Assembly (NCBI GenBank): GCA_028752905.1
Contig: JAQNBH010000011.1
Location: 18,445,909-18,509,908 of the forward strand
Direction: 5' to 3'
DNA from: Cladorhizidae sp. MBARI D1340-BT2
Taxonomy: Eukaryota; Porifera; Demospongiae; Poecilosclerida; Cladorhizidae
Length of the DNA: 64,000 nucleotides
In this document: piece by piece, positions 13,901-28,900 of the stretch
Layout: each line of letters begins with the position of its first letter
How positions within the stretch are numbered: the stretch's first letter is position 1
Notes under the pieces: generated by a model
Databases searched by the model: none
What the model was told of the DNA's origin: nothing
Seen by the model: only the letters and a program-made list of their open reading frames with translations
Translations under genes and position numbers: made by a program

Positions 13901-16900
13901 ACAAGACTGACCAAGTAAGCCTATTCATAATAGTGTTAGCAGCACAAGACTGACCCAAGTAAGCCTATTCATAATAGTGTTAGCAGCACAAGACTGACCC
14001 AAGTAAGCCTATTCATAATAGTGTTAGCAGCACAAGACTGACCCCAAGTAAGCCTATTCATAATAGTGTTAGCAGCACAAGACTGACCCAAGTAAGCCTA
14101 TTCATAATAGTGTTAGCAGCACAAGACTGACCCAAGTAAGCCTATTCATAATAGTGTTAGCAGCACAAGACTGACCCAAGTAAGCCTATTCATAATAGTG
14201 TTAGCAGCACAAGACTGACCCAAGTAAGCCTATTCATAATAGTGTTAGCAGCACAAGACTGACCCAAGTAAGCCTATTCATAATAGTGTTAGCAGCACAA
14301 GACTGACCCAAGTAAGCCTATTCATAATAGTGTTAGCAGCACAAGACCGACCCAAGTAAGCCTATTCATAATAGTGTTAGCAGCACAGGACTGACCCAAG
14401 TAAGCCTATTCATAATAGTGTTAGCAGCACAAGACTGACCCAAGTAAGCCTATTCATAATAGTGTTAGCAGCACAAGACTGACCAAGTAAGCCTATTCAT
14501 AATAGTGTTAGCAGCACAAGACTGACCCAAGTAAGCCTATTCATAATAGTGTTAGCAGCACAGGACTGACCCAAGTAAGCCTATTCATAATAGTGTTAGC
14601 AGCACAGGACTGACCCCAAGTAAGCCTATTCATAATAGTGTTAGCAGCACAGGACTGACCCAAGTAAGCCTATTCATAATAGTGTTAGCAGCACAAGACT
14701 GACCCAAGTAAGCCTATTCATAATAGTGTTAGCAGCTCAAGACTGACCCCAAGTAAGCCTATTCATAATAGTGTTAGCAGCACAGGACTGACCCAAGTAA
14801 GCCTATTCATAATAGTGTTAGCAGCACAAGACTGACCCAAGTAAGCCTATTCATAATAGTGTTAGCAGCACAAGACTGACCCAAGTAAGCCTATTCATAA
14901 TAGTGTTAGCAGCACAAGACTGACCCAAGTAAGCCTATTCATAATAGTGTTAGCAGCACAAGACTGACCCAAGTAAGCCTATTCATAATAGTGTTAGCAG
15001 CACAGGACTGACCCAAGTAAGCCTATTCATAATAGTGTTAGCAGCACAGGGACTGACCCAAGTAAGCCTATTCATAATAGTGTTAGCAGCTCAAGACTGA
15101 CCCCAAGTAAGCCTATTCATAATAGTGTTAGCAGCACAGGACTGAACCCAAGTAAGCCTATTCATAATAGTGTTAGCAGCACAAGACTGACCCAAGTAAG
15201 CCTATTCATAATAGTGTTAGCAGCACAAGACTGACCCAAGTAAGCCTATTCATAATAGTGTTAGCAGCACAGGACTGACCCAAGTAAGCCTATTCATAAT
15301 AGTGTTAGCAGCACAGGACTGACCCAAGTAAGCCTATTCATAATAGTGTTAGCAGCACAAGACTGACCCAAGTAAGCCTATTCATAATAGTGTTAGCAGC
15401 ACAGGACTGACCCCAAGTAAGCCTATTCATAATAGTGTTAGCAGCACAGGACTGACCCAAGTAAGCCTATTCATAATAGTGTTAGCAGCACAAGACTGAC
15501 CCAAGTAAGCCTATTCATAATAGTGTTAGCAGCACAAGACTGACCCAAGTAAGCCTATTCATAATAGTGTTAGCAGCACAAGACTGACCCCAAGTAAGCC
15601 TATTCATAATAGTGTTAGCAGCACAAGACTGACCCAAGTAAGCCTATTCATAATAGTGTTAGCAGCACAAGACTGACCCAAGTAAGCCTATTCATAATAG
15701 TGTTAGCAGCACAAGACTTACCCAAGTAAGCCTATTCATAATAGTGTTAGCAGCACAAGACTGACCCAAGTAAGCCTATTCATAATAGTGTTAGCAGCAC
15801 AAGACTGACCCAAGTAAGCCTATTCATAATAGTGTTAGCAGCACAAGACTGACCCAAGTAAGCCTATTCATAATAGTGTTAGCAGCACAGGACTGACCCA
15901 AGTAAGCCTATTCATAATAGTGTTAGCAGCACAAGACTGACCCAAGTAAGCCTATTCATAATAGTGTTAGCAGCACAAGACTGACCCCAAGTAAGCCTAT
16001 TCATAATAGTGTTAGCAGCACATGACTGACCAAGTAAGCCTATTCATAATAGTGTTAGCAGCACAAGACTGACCCCAAGTAAGCCTATTCATAATAGTGT
16101 TAGCAGCACAGGACTGACCCAAGTAAGCCTATTCATAATAGTGTTAGCAGCACAAGACTGACCCAAGTAAGCCTATTCATAATAGTGTTAGCAGCACAAG
16201 ACTGACCCAAGTAAGCCTATTCATAATAGTGTTAGCAGCACAGGACTGACCCAAGTAAGCCTATTCATAATAGTGTTAGCAGCACAGGACTGACCCCAAG
16301 TAAGCCTATTCATAATAGTGTTAGCAGCACAAGACTGACCCAAGTAAGCCTATTCATAATAGTGTTAGCAGCACAAGACTGACCCAAGTAAGCCTATTCA
16401 TAATAGTGTTAGCAGCACAGGACTGACCCCAAGTAAGCCTATTCATAATAGTGTTAGCAGCACAAGACTGACCCCAAGTAAGCCTATTCATAATAGTGTT
16501 AGCAGCACAGGACTGACCCAAGTAAGCCTATTCATAATAGTGTTAGCAGCACAAGACTGACCCAAGTAAGCCTATTCATAATAGTGTTAGCAGCACAGGA
16601 CTGACCCAAGTAAGCCTATTCATAATAGTGTTAGCAGCACAGGACTGACCCAAGTAAGCCTATTCATAATAGTGTTAGCAGCACAAGACTGACCCAAGTA
16701 AGCCTATTCATAATAGTGTTAGCAGCACAGGACTGACCCAAGTAAGCCTATTCATAATAGTGTTAGCAGCACAAGACTGACCCAAGTAAGCCTATTCATA
16801 ATAGTGTTAGCAGCACAGGACTGACCCCAAGTAAGCCTATTCATAATAGTGTTAGCAGCACAGGACTGACCCAAGTAAGCCTATTCATAATAGTGTTAGC

Positions 16901-19900
16901 AGCACAAGACTGACCCAAGTAAGCCTATTCATAATAGTGTTAGCAGCACAAGACTGACCCAAGTAAGCCTATTCATAATAGTGTTAGCAGCACAAGACTG
17001 ACCCCAAGTAAGCCTATTCATAATAGTGTTAGCAGCACAGGACTGACCCAAGTAAGCCTATTCATAATAGTGTTAGCAGCACAAGACTGACCCAAGTAAG
17101 CCTATTCATAATAGTGTTAGCAGCACAAGACTGACCCAAGTAAGCCTATTCATAATAGTGTTAGCAGCACAGGACTGACCCAAGTAAGCCTATTCATAAT
17201 AGTGTTAGCAGCACAAGACTGACCCAAGTAAGCCTATTCATAATAGTGTTAGCAGCACAAGACTGACCCAAGTAAGCCTATTCATAATAGTGTTAGCAGC
17301 ACAAGACTGACCCAAGTAAGCCTATTCATAATAGTGTTAGCAGCACAAGACTGACCCAAGTAAGCCTATTCATAATAGTGTTAGCAGCACAAGACTGACC
17401 CAAGTAAGCCTATTCATAATAGTGTTAGCAGCACAAGACTGACCCCAAGTAAGCCTATTCATAATAGTGTTAGCAGCACAAGACTGACCCAAGTAAGCCT
17501 ATTCATAATAGTGTTAGCAGCACAAGACTGACCCAAGTAAGCCTATTCATAATAGTGTTAGCAGCACAGGACTGACCCAAGTAAGCCTATTCATAATAGT
17601 GTTAGCAGCACAAGACTGACCCAAGTAAGCCTATTCATAATAGTGTTAGCAGCACAGGACTGACCCCAAGTAAGCCTATTCATAATAGTGTTAGCAGCAC
17701 AAGACCGACCCAAGTAAGCCTATTCATAATAGTGTTAGCAGCACAAGACTGACCCAAGTAAGCCTATTCATAATAGTGTTAGCAGCACAAGACTGACCCA
17801 AGTAAGCCTATTCATAATAGTGTTAGCAGCACAGGACTGACCCCAAGTAAGCCTATTCATAATAGTGTTAGCAGCACAGGACTGACCAAGTAAGCCTATT
17901 CATAATAGTGTTAGCAGCACAAGACTGACCCAAGTAAGCCTATTCATAATAGTGTTAGCAGCACAGGACTGACCCAAGTAAGCCTATTCATAATAGTGTT
18001 AGCAGCACAAGACTGACCCCAAGTAAGCCTATTCATAATAGTGTTAGCAGCACAAGACTGACCCAAGTAAGCCTATTCATAATAGTGTTAGCAGCACAGG
18101 ACTGACCAAGTAAGCCTATTCATAATAGTGTTAGCAGCACAAGACTGACCCAAGTAAGCCTATTCATAATAGTGTTAGCAGCACATGACTGACCCAAGTA
18201 AGCCTATTCATAATAGTGTTAGCAGCACAGGACTGACCAAGTAAGCCTATTCATAATAGTGTTAGCAGCACAAGACTGACCCAAGTAAGCCTATTCATAA
18301 TAGTGTTAGCAGCACATGACTGACCCAAGTAAGCCTATTCATAATAGTGTTAGCAGCACAGGACTGACCCAAGTAAGCCTATTCATAATAGTGTTAGCAG
18401 CACAAGACTGACCCAAGTAAGCCTATTCATAATAGTGTTAGCAGCACAGGACTGACCCAAGTAAGCCTATTCATAATAGTGTTAGCAGCACAAGACTGAC
18501 CCAAGTAAGCCTATTCATAATAGTGTTAGCAGCACAAGACTGACCCCAAGTAAGCCTATTCATAATAGTGTTAGCAGCACAGGACTGACCCCAAGTAAGC
18601 CTATTCATAATAGTGTTAGCAGCACAAGACCGACCCAAGTAAGCCTATTCATAATAGTGTTAGCAGCACAAGACTGACCCAAGTAAGCCTATTCATAATA
18701 GTGTTAGCAGCACAAGACTGACCCAAGTAAGCCTATTCATAATAGTGTTAGCAGCACAGGACTGACCCAAGTAAGCCTATTCATAATAGTGTTAGCAGCA
18801 CAGGACTGACCCAAGTAAGCCTATTCATAATAGTGTTAGCAGCACATGACTGACCCAAGTAAGCCTATTCATAATAGTGTTAGCAGCACAAGACTGACCC
18901 AAGTAAGCCTATTCATAATAGTGTTAGCAGCACAGGACTGACCCAAGTAAGCCTATTCATAATAGTGTTAGCAGCACAAGACTGACCCAAGTAAGCCTAT
19001 TCATAATAGTGTTAGCAGCACAGGACTGACCAAGTAAGCCTATTCATAATAGTGTTAGCAGCACAGGACTGACCCCAAGTAAGCCTATTCATAATAGTGT
19101 TAGCAGCACAGGACTGACCCAAGTAAGCCTATTCATAATAGTGTTAGCAGCACAGGACTGACCCAAGTAAGCCTATTCATAATAGTGTTAGCAGCACAGG
19201 ACTGACCCAAGTAAGCCTATTCATAATAGTGTTAGCAGCACAGGACTGACCCAAGTAAGCCTATTCATAATAGTGTTAGCAGCACAGGACTGACCCCAAG
19301 TAAGCCTATTCATAATAGTGTTAGCAGCACAGGACTGACCCCAAGTAAGCCTATTCATAATAGTGTTAGCAGCACAGGACTGACCCAAGTAAGCCTATTC
19401 ATAATAGTGTTAGCAGCACAAGACTGACCCAAGTAAGCCTATTCATAATAGTGTTAGCAGCACAGGACTGACCCAAGTAAGCCTATTCATAATAGTGTTA
19501 GCAGCATAGGACTGACCCAAGTAAGCCTATTCATAATAGTGTTAGCAGCACAAGACTGACCCAAGTAAGCCTATTCATAATAGTGTTAGCAGCACAGGAC
19601 TGACCCAAGTAAGCCTATTCATAATAGTGTTAGCAGCACAGGACTGACCCAAGTAAGCCTATTCATAATAGTGTTAGCAGCACAAGACTGACCCAAGTAA
19701 GCCTATTCATAATAGTGTTAGCAGCACAGGACTGACCCCAAGTAAGCCTATTCATAATAGTGTTAGCAGCACAGGACTGACCAAGTAAGCCTATTCATAA
19801 TAGTGTTAGCAGCACAGGACTGACCCAAGTAAGCCTATTCATAATAGTGTTAGCAGCACAAGACTGACCCAAGTAAGCCTATTCATAATAGTGTTAGCAG

Positions 19901-22900
19901 CACTGGACTGACCCCAAGTAAGCCTATTCATAATAGTGTTAGCAGCACAAGACCGACCCAAGTAAGCCTATTCATAATAGTGTTAGCAGCACAAGACTGA
20001 CCCAAGTAAGCCTATTCATAATAGTGTTAGCAGCACAAGACTGACCCAAGTAAGCCTATTCATAATAGTGTTAGCAGCACAGGACTGACCCCAAGTAAGC
20101 CTATTCATAATAGTGTTAGCAGCACAGGACTGACCAAGTAAGCCTATTCATAATAGTGTTAGCAGCACAAGACTGACCCAAGTAAGCCTATTCATAATAG
20201 TGTTAGCAGCACAGGACTGACCCAAGTAAGCCTATTCATAATAGTGTTAGCAGCACAAGACTGACCCCAAGTAAGCCTATTCATAATAGTGTTAGCAGCA
20301 CAAGACTGACCCAAGTAAGCCTATTCATAATAGTGTTAGCAGCACAGGACTGACCAAGTAAGCCTATTCATAATAGTGTTAGCAGCACAAGACTGACCCA
20401 AGTAAGCCTATTCATAATAGTGTTAGCAGCACATGACTGACCCAAGTAAGCCTATTCATAATAGTGTTAGCAGCACAGGACTGACCAAGTAAGCCTATTC
20501 ATAATAGTGTTAGCAGCACAAGACTGACCCAAGTAAGCCTATTCATAATAGTGTTAGCAGCACATGACTGACCCAAGTAAGCCTATTCATAATAGTGTTA
20601 GCAGCACAGGACTGACCCAAGTAAGCCTATTCATAATAGTGTTAGCAGCACAAGACTGACCCAAGTAAGCCTATTCATAATAGTGTTAGCAGCACAGGAC
20701 TGACCCAAGTAAGCCTATTCATAATAGTGTTAGCAGCACAAGACTGACCCAAGTAAGCCTATTCATAATAGTGTTAGCAGCACAAGACTGACCCCAAGTA
20801 AGCCTATTCATAATAGTGTTAGCAGCACAAGACTGACCCAAGTAAGCCTATTCATAATAGTGTTAGCAGCACAAGACTGACCCCAAGTAAGCCTATTCAT
20901 AATAGTGTTAGCAGCACAGGACTGACCCCAAGTAAGCCTATTCATAATAGTGTTAGCAGCACAGGACTGACCCCAAGTAAGCCTATTCATAATAGTGTTA
21001 GCAGCACAAGACTGACCCAAGTAAGCCTATTCATAATAGTGTTAGCAGCACAAGACTGACCCCAAGTAAGCCTATTCATAATAGTGTTAGCAGCACAAGA
21101 CTGACCCAAGTAAGCCTATTCATAATAGTGTTAGCAGCACAAGACTGACCCAAGTAAGCCTATTCATAATAGTGTTAGCAGCACAAGACTGACCCAAGTA
21201 AGCCTATTCATAATAGTGTTAGCAGCACAGGACTGACCCAAGTAAGCCTATTCATAATAGTGTTAGCAGCACAGGACTGACCCAAGTAAGCCTATTCATA
21301 ATAGTGTTAGCAGCACATGACTGACCCAAGTAAGCCTATTCATAATAGTGTTAGCAGCACAAGACTGACCCAAGTAAGCCTATTCATAATAGTGTTAGCA
21401 GCACAGGACTGACCCAAGTAAGCCTATTCATAATAGTGTTAGCAGCACAAGACTGACCCAAGTAAGCCTATTCATAATAGTGTTAGCAGCACAGGACTGA
21501 CCCAAGTAAGCCTATTCATAATAGTGTTAGCAGCACAGGACTGACCCAAGTAAGCCTATTCATAATAGTGTTAGCAGCACAGGACTGACCCAAGTAAGCC
21601 TATTCATAATAGTGTTAGCAGCACAGGACTGACCCAAGTAAGCCTATTCATAATAGTGTTAGCAGCACAGGACTGACCCCAAGTAAGCCTATTCATAATA
21701 GTGTTAGCAGCACAGGACTGACCCCAAGTAAGCCTATTCATAATAGTGTTAGCAGCACAGGACTGACCCAAGTAAGCCTATTCATAATAGTGTTAGCAGC
21801 ACAAGACTGACCCAAGTAAGCCTATTCATAATAGTGTTAGCAGCACAGGACTGACCCAAGTAAGCCTATTCATAATAGTGTTAGCAGCATAGGACTGACC
21901 CAAGTAAGCCTATTCATAATAGTGTTAGCAGCACAAGACTGACCCAAGTAAGCCTATTCATAATAGTGTTAGCAGCACAGGACTGACCCAAGTAAGCCTA
22001 TTCATAATAGTGTTAGCAGCACAGGACTGACCCAAGTAAGCCTATTCATAATAGTGTTAGCAGCACAAGACTGACCCAAGTAAGCCTATTCATAATAGTG
22101 TTAGCAGCACAGGACTGACCCCAAGTAAGCCTATTCATAATAGTGTTAGCAGCACAGGACTGACCAAGTAAGCCTATTCATAATAGTGTTAGCAGCACAA
22201 GACTGACCCAAGTAAGCCTATTCATAATAGTGTTAGCAGCACAGGACTGACCCAAGTAAGCCTATTCATAATAGTGTTAGCAGCACAGGACTGACCCAAG
22301 TAAGCCTATTCATAATAGTGTTAGCAGCACAGGACTGACCCAAGTAAGCCTATTCATAATAGTGTTAGCAGCACAAGACTGACCCAAGTAAGCCTATTCA
22401 TAATAGTGTTAGCAGCACATGACTGACCAAGTAAGCCTATTCATAATAGTGTTAGCAGCACAGGACTGACCCCAAGTAAGCCTATTCATAATAGTGTTAG
22501 CAGCACAGGACTGACCCCAAGTAAGCCTATTCATAATAGTGTTAGCAGCACAGGACTGACCCAAGTAAGCCTATTCATAATAGTGTTAGCAGCACAAGAC
22601 CGACCCAAGTGAGCCTACTAACATGATGCATGTGTCTGCATGTATTATATGAATACATGTCCACTACTAACATGATGCATGTGTCTACATGTATTATATG
22701 AATACATGTCCACTACTAACATGATGCATGTGTCTACATGTATTATATGAATACATGTCCACTAATAACATGATGCATGTGTCTACATGTATTATATACA
22801 TGTCACGTGCGAATACTCGAGTGCTAAACATGTTAAGGAATGGCATCTGTGATTAGTTAGTTCTGTAGTTACCCTGACAACATCTTGGAGGAAACTGCTC

Positions 22901-25900
22901 AAGCAAAAATGGCTGATAGGAAATGGGACAAAAATGTTTTATTTAAAACATATACCCGACTAGCAGAGGTACCTGCACTTGGCCCTTCTTCTTCCTGAAC
23001 TGTTGACGAGCTGCCGTCTGTAAACTTCAGGAATGCAGTTTTTCTAATGGGAATAGTGCAAGAGGTCATGCAAGCAACTGCTTGTTGGTGTTGGCATGGA
23101 GCTGTGTGTTCATGGGTAAAGCCACCATGTTATTGGGTCGTTACCATTGGGAAGGTGAAAAACAATTGTGTGGGTACCCCTATACACGATGACCGATGAA
23201 CACTCTCCTCTACTCACTGTGCAGCCAGCTCTCTCTCCTCTACTGACTATGCAGCCAGTTCTCTCTCCTCTACTGACTGTGCAGCCAGTTCTCTCTCCTC
23301 TACTGACTATGCAGCCAGTTCTCTCTCCTCTACTGACTGTGCAGCCAGTTCTCTCTCCTCTACTGACTATGCAGTCAGTTCTCTCTCCTCTACTGACTGT
23401 GCAGCCAGTTCTCTCTCCTCTACTGACTGTGCAGCCAGTTCTCTCTCCTCTACTGACTATGCAGTCAGTTCTCTCTCCTCTACTGACTGTGCAGCCAGTT
23501 CTCTCTCCTCTACTGACTGTGCAGCCAGTTCTCTCTCCTCTACTGACTATGCAGTCAGTTCTCTCACCTCTACTGACTGTGCAGCCAGTTCTCTCTCCTC
23601 TACTGACTATGCAGTCAGTTCTCTCTCCTCTACTGACTGTGCAGCCAGTTCTCTCTCCTCTACTGACTATGCAGTCAGTTCTCTCTCCTCTACTGACTGT
23701 GCAGCCAGTTCTCTCTCCTCTACTGACTATGCACCCAGTTCTCTCTCCTCTACTGACTGTGCAGCCAGTTCTCTCTCCTCTACTGACTGTGCAGCCAGTT
23801 CTCTCTCCTCTACTGACTATGCAGCCAGCTCTCTCTCCTCTACTGACTATGCAGCCAGTTCTCTCACCTCTACTGACTGTGCAGCCAGTTCTCTCTCCTC
23901 TACTGACTGTGCAGCCATTTCTCTCTCCTCTACTGACTGTGCAGCCAGTTCTCTCTCCTCTACTGACTGTGCAGCCAGTTCTCTCTCCTCTACTGACTAT
24001 GCAGCCAGTTCTCTCTCCTCTAGCCAGTTCTCTCTCCTCTACTGACTATGCAGCCAGTTCTCTCTCCTCTACTGACTGTGCAGCCAGTTCTCTCCCCTCT
24101 ACTGACTGTGCAGCCAGTTCTCTCTCCTCTGCTGACTATGTAGCAGGTGCCGTGCCGTTTTGGTGATGGTGGCTTCGGTGAGCTTGGAGTCCAATGTAAC
24201 TTAGCAGCATTAGCCCATCTCTGTCCCAGTGTAAAAGTAGACCTTTGTTTAAGGTTAGAGCTTCCCACAGGTAGTATCCAAACTGTTGCCATGCATGAAG
24301 GGTACACACCCACACACTCACACCCACACACCCACACTTGTACAGACTGTGAGGGAGCTCCAACCCTGCAGCCATAGCACTGCAGAGCTCCCAGACATCC
24401 AAGACCTGACAGTCAACTAATACAAGCCCACACTCATAATGATGTAACATTATGATGTAATGTAGAACAGCTGATTGCTGTGAATGTGTAGCTATAGCTA
24501 GCACTTGCGAGTATTACCTTATATGGATAAGTGCTCTAAGCCATCTATAAAAGGTGGCAAACAGCCCACTCTGTCATTCTGGTGTGTAGTCATAATTATG
24601 TTGCATGTGGTGATAGCGAAGAAGAACTGAACCAGACCAGTAGGCAAGCGAGGAGACTAACCTACCACATAGTCCCTCACACCACACACACACACACTCA
24701 TAGTCCCTCACACACACACACACACACACACACTCATAGTCCCTCACACACACACACACACTCATAGTCCCTCACACACACACACACACTCATAGTCCCT
24801 CACACACACACACACTCATAGTCCCTCACACACACACACACACACTCATAGTCCCTCACACACACACACACACACACACACTCATAGTCCCTCACACACA
24901 CACACACACACACACTCACACTCTCCTCTCTCACAAACACACAATTTATCTTTCATTTATTTACTGACTCTTCATAAAATAAGAAAACTGACACAGACCA
25001 CAAACCTTTCTAGAATTTTTTACTTTTTAAAGTCATGGAGACCTGCTTTAAAAAATGTGTATGATATTTGCTGTCCATAATTATTCAGGGCCTATGCATT
25101 GGCCTGCAGTGGTAGATTCCCATGCAGTGGCCTGCAGTGGTAGATTCCTGTTTGCTATCTTTTTTGACCAGGCAATCTATTATATATATAAATAACATTG
25201 TCTTGTCTGTGCACATGCTCATGCTGCACGCACAGTTGGATACTGATGAAGTCACCGTGGAGAACAGCTTGAGCAAATCCTTCGACCAGACCATTAAGAT
25301 GCAGCTGGACCCTATTTGGAACCAGTTGGTATGTTGAAATGGAACTGACAGACTGGGTATCTAGTTGGAGGTGTTGATCTAGCTGCTTGTTCGGATGCTC
25401 TTCTAATTTCAGGTTCTGCTGATGTACCCTAAAATTACATATGCGTACTCAGCAGTCATGCACATTTAACCTTTGACCTTGGTAATTGGATGGGTGCTTG
25501 CTACATATGTATAGTATGTGCCTGCATCATCATGAAGCCGGCATTCGTGATTCTAAATGATGCACAGCTACATTTATATTCTCTAACATGAACCTCAGGC
25601 TACTATTTACTTCCGTCCAATCTTACCTGTTGGAAGGGCGGTTACTATTGGTTGCAGTTGTGAAGGAGTTCTAGTGCCTATTTGGAGGACTTCTAATTGT
25701 TTTTGGTGCCTATTCAATGGTTGAGTAATCTGCCCGGAAAGCAGAAGTCAAGAGTTCAAGCCCTGCAGGTGCCCAGAGATGTTTCCTGATTTTTTCCCCT
25801 CTTGCCTTCAGTACTGTTTATAAGCCTAGTGAGCAATTATTGGGGCATGTCTTATTGCTATTGGCCTCCGTGGTTACAATTGGAGGGGCAGTTCCTAATT

Positions 25901-28900
25901 GGGTTAGAATTGGAGGGGTATTTCCTAATTTATGGGTTAGAATTGGAGGGGTGGTCTCTAATAGGATGATTCCTATGGGTTACAATTGGCGGGGCAGTTC
26001 CTAATGGGGTTAGAATTGGAGGGGTGGTCTCTAATGGGATGATTTCTAATGGGTTAGAATTGGAGGGATGGTTCCTAATGAGTTAGAATTGGAGGGGTGA
26101 TTCCTAATGGGCTAGAATTGGAGGGGTGGTCTCTAATTGGGTGACTGATCGAGGAAATATGTTATTCACTTTCGGGTGGTAATTTGCAATGAAGTTAGCA
26201 AGTTGGAGTTATGGACGTGCCATGTAGCTCTAGGTGAGCATTTGCAATGTCCAGCCGCTGTCTCTGCTATAGTTGCTGCAGGTCTTGATCCTCAGGGGCA
26301 CTAAAGCTTCTAAGTTGTCAATCAGCTTCATCCAAGTCTGTGGGTTGATCTTCATCGTTATCCTTCCCCTCCACCTCGCATACCATGGCTACAATGTCTG
26401 CGTGCTGGGCACACTCTGCATCTACACCTCCTAAGCCTACACTACTGACAACAGCGTAGCGTGTGTGTGTGTGCTTGCCTGGAGGGTGCACCTCAGCATA
26501 GTGTGTGTGTGTGTGCTTGCCTGGAGGGTGCACCTCTGTGTAGTGGGTGGGTGTGTGCTTGCCTGGAGGGTGCACCTCAGTGTAGTGTGTGTGTGTGTGT
26601 GTGCTTGCCTGGAGGGTGCACCTCTGTGTAGTGTAGTGTGTGTGTGTGTGCTTGCCTGGAGGGTGCACCTCAGTGTAGTGTAGTGTGTGTGTGTGTGCTT
26701 GCCTGGAGGGTGCACCTCTGTGTAGTGTGTGTGTGTGTGTGTGCTTGCCTGGAGGGCGCACCTCAGTGTAGTGTGTGTGTGTGTGCTTGCCTGGAGGGCG
26801 CACCTCAGTGTAGTGTGTGTGTGTGTGTGCTTGCCTGGAGGGCGCACCTCTGTGTAGTGTGTGTGTGTGTGTGTGTGTGTGCTTGCCTGGAGGGCGCACC
26901 TCTGTGTAGTGTGTGTGTGTGTGTGCTTGCCTGGAGGGCGCACCTCTGTGTAGTGTGTGTGTGTGTGTGCTTGCCTGGAGGGTGCACCTCTGTGTAGTGT
27001 GTGTGTGTGTGTGCTTGCCTGGAGGGCGCACCTCTGTGTAGTGTGTGTGTGTGTGTGTGTGTGTGTGCTTGCCTGATGCTATGTATTTACAGCATTCTCT
27101 TCTGCTTTGTTGGTTTATAATGCAGCACCTTATATAGAGCACACCACTGAGTGCCCCCTGCATCTTGTTATTTTATGTGCGAGTGTGGTGTTTGTGTGTG
27201 TGTGTGTGTGTGTGTGCACTCTTGTCTGGTGAATGTGTGGTGTGTGGTGTGTGTATGTGTACATACATGTATATGTTTGGTATGGGCGTGTGCTTGTGTA
27301 GTATGTGCATGTGTGTGTGCATGTTGTGTTGAGTGTGTGTGTGTGTGTGCCAAGCCTAACCATCTTGGTTGTTACCATGGTTGCAATGACACCACCACAG
27401 GAGTGTGAGGAGATCAAATATTTTTGGCACATTTGCTGCATGAAATTTGAGGGTTTCTGGTAATTGGATTCTAGGAATGCACAGTCAATGGTTTCGCATA
27501 TTGTTCTCTTTTGATTGGTGCATCTGGTTTGAAATGAGAGGTGTGGCCACTGCATCCTGGAGGTGCTGTGTTGACACTTAGAGATGATGTGACAGTTCTG
27601 TTTAACTCTTCTACAGGGGTCAAAGTCCAAACAACTCATCTTTGATCTGCGTATGCTGAGGACATTACTATAGTGAGCAGCAACAGCTGTCGTTGGTGGG
27701 ATGGCCCCTGGCAATTACCAATTATGATGTGTGTGTGTGTCTGTATGCAGCTATCTCACACAGTATGATAGCGTCACCTTCTACAGCTACCTGGACACCA
27801 TCAGGTAAGGCATGGCCAGTCACATAAGAACCACAGCATCTCACCAGACTCGAGGCTGGTTCACAATATACCACACCCACTCACCATGTGACACAATAAT
27901 GCAACGCTCATAAGAAAAAATAAATCTGTGAACATCAAACACGTGACTATGCATTGCATGGGTAGAACCTAGTCACTCCTGCCATGCAATTCCCTGGCAC
28001 ACGACAGCATCACATGACCATTGTCAGCCAGCCCTGGTGTGTGCTGTACTAGTAGGCAGCATCACATGTCCATTGTGAGCCAGCCCCTGGTGTGTGCTGT
28101 ACTATTAGACAGCATCACATGACCATTGTGAGCCAGCCCTGGTGTGTGCTGTACTAGTAGGCAGCATCACATGTCCATTGTGAGCCAGGCCTGGTGTGTG
28201 CTGTACTAGGAGACAGCATCACATGGCCATTGTGAGCCAGCCCTGGTGTGTGCTGTACTAGTAGACAGCATCACATGTCCATTGTGAGCCAGCCCCTGGT
28301 GTGTGCTGTACTAGTAGACAGCATCACATGTCCATTGTGAGCCAGCCCTGGTGTGTGCTGTACTAATAGACAGCATCACATGTCATGGCCATTGTGAGCC
28401 AGCCCCTGGTGTGTGCTGTACTAGTAGACAGCATCACATGTCCATTGTGAGCCAGCCCTGGTGTGTGCTGTACTAGTAGGCAGCATCACATGTCCATTGT
28501 GAGCCAGCCCCTGGTGTGTGCTGTACTAGTAGACAGCATCACATGTCCATTGTGAGCCAGCCCCTGGTGTGTGCTGTACTAGTAGACAGCATCACATGTC
28601 CATTGTGAGCCAGCCCCTGGTGTGTGCTGTACTAGTAGGCAGCATCACATGGCCATTGTGAGTCAGCCCCTGGTGTGTGCTGTACTAGGAGACAGCATCA
28701 CATGTCCATTGTGAGCCAGCCCCTGGTGTGTGCTGTACTAATAGACAGCATCACATGACCATTGTGAGCCAGCCCTGGTGTGTGCTGTACTAGTAGGCAG
28801 CATCACATGTCCATTGTGAGCCAGGCCTGGTGTGTGCTGTACTAGTAGACAGCATCACATGTCCATTGTGAGCCAGCCCCTGGTGTGTGCTGTACTAGTA

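Noticed and set aside
11081..22617. CRISPR-like array
   Set aside because: Repeat units are contiguous with no unique spacers, lie in a eukaryotic intron, and have no cas genes nearby.
23168..24166. 332-codon plus-strand frame of [10 protein letters not shown] repeats
   Set aside because: Direct translation of a 30-bp minisatellite within intron 5 between verified ERCC4 exons.
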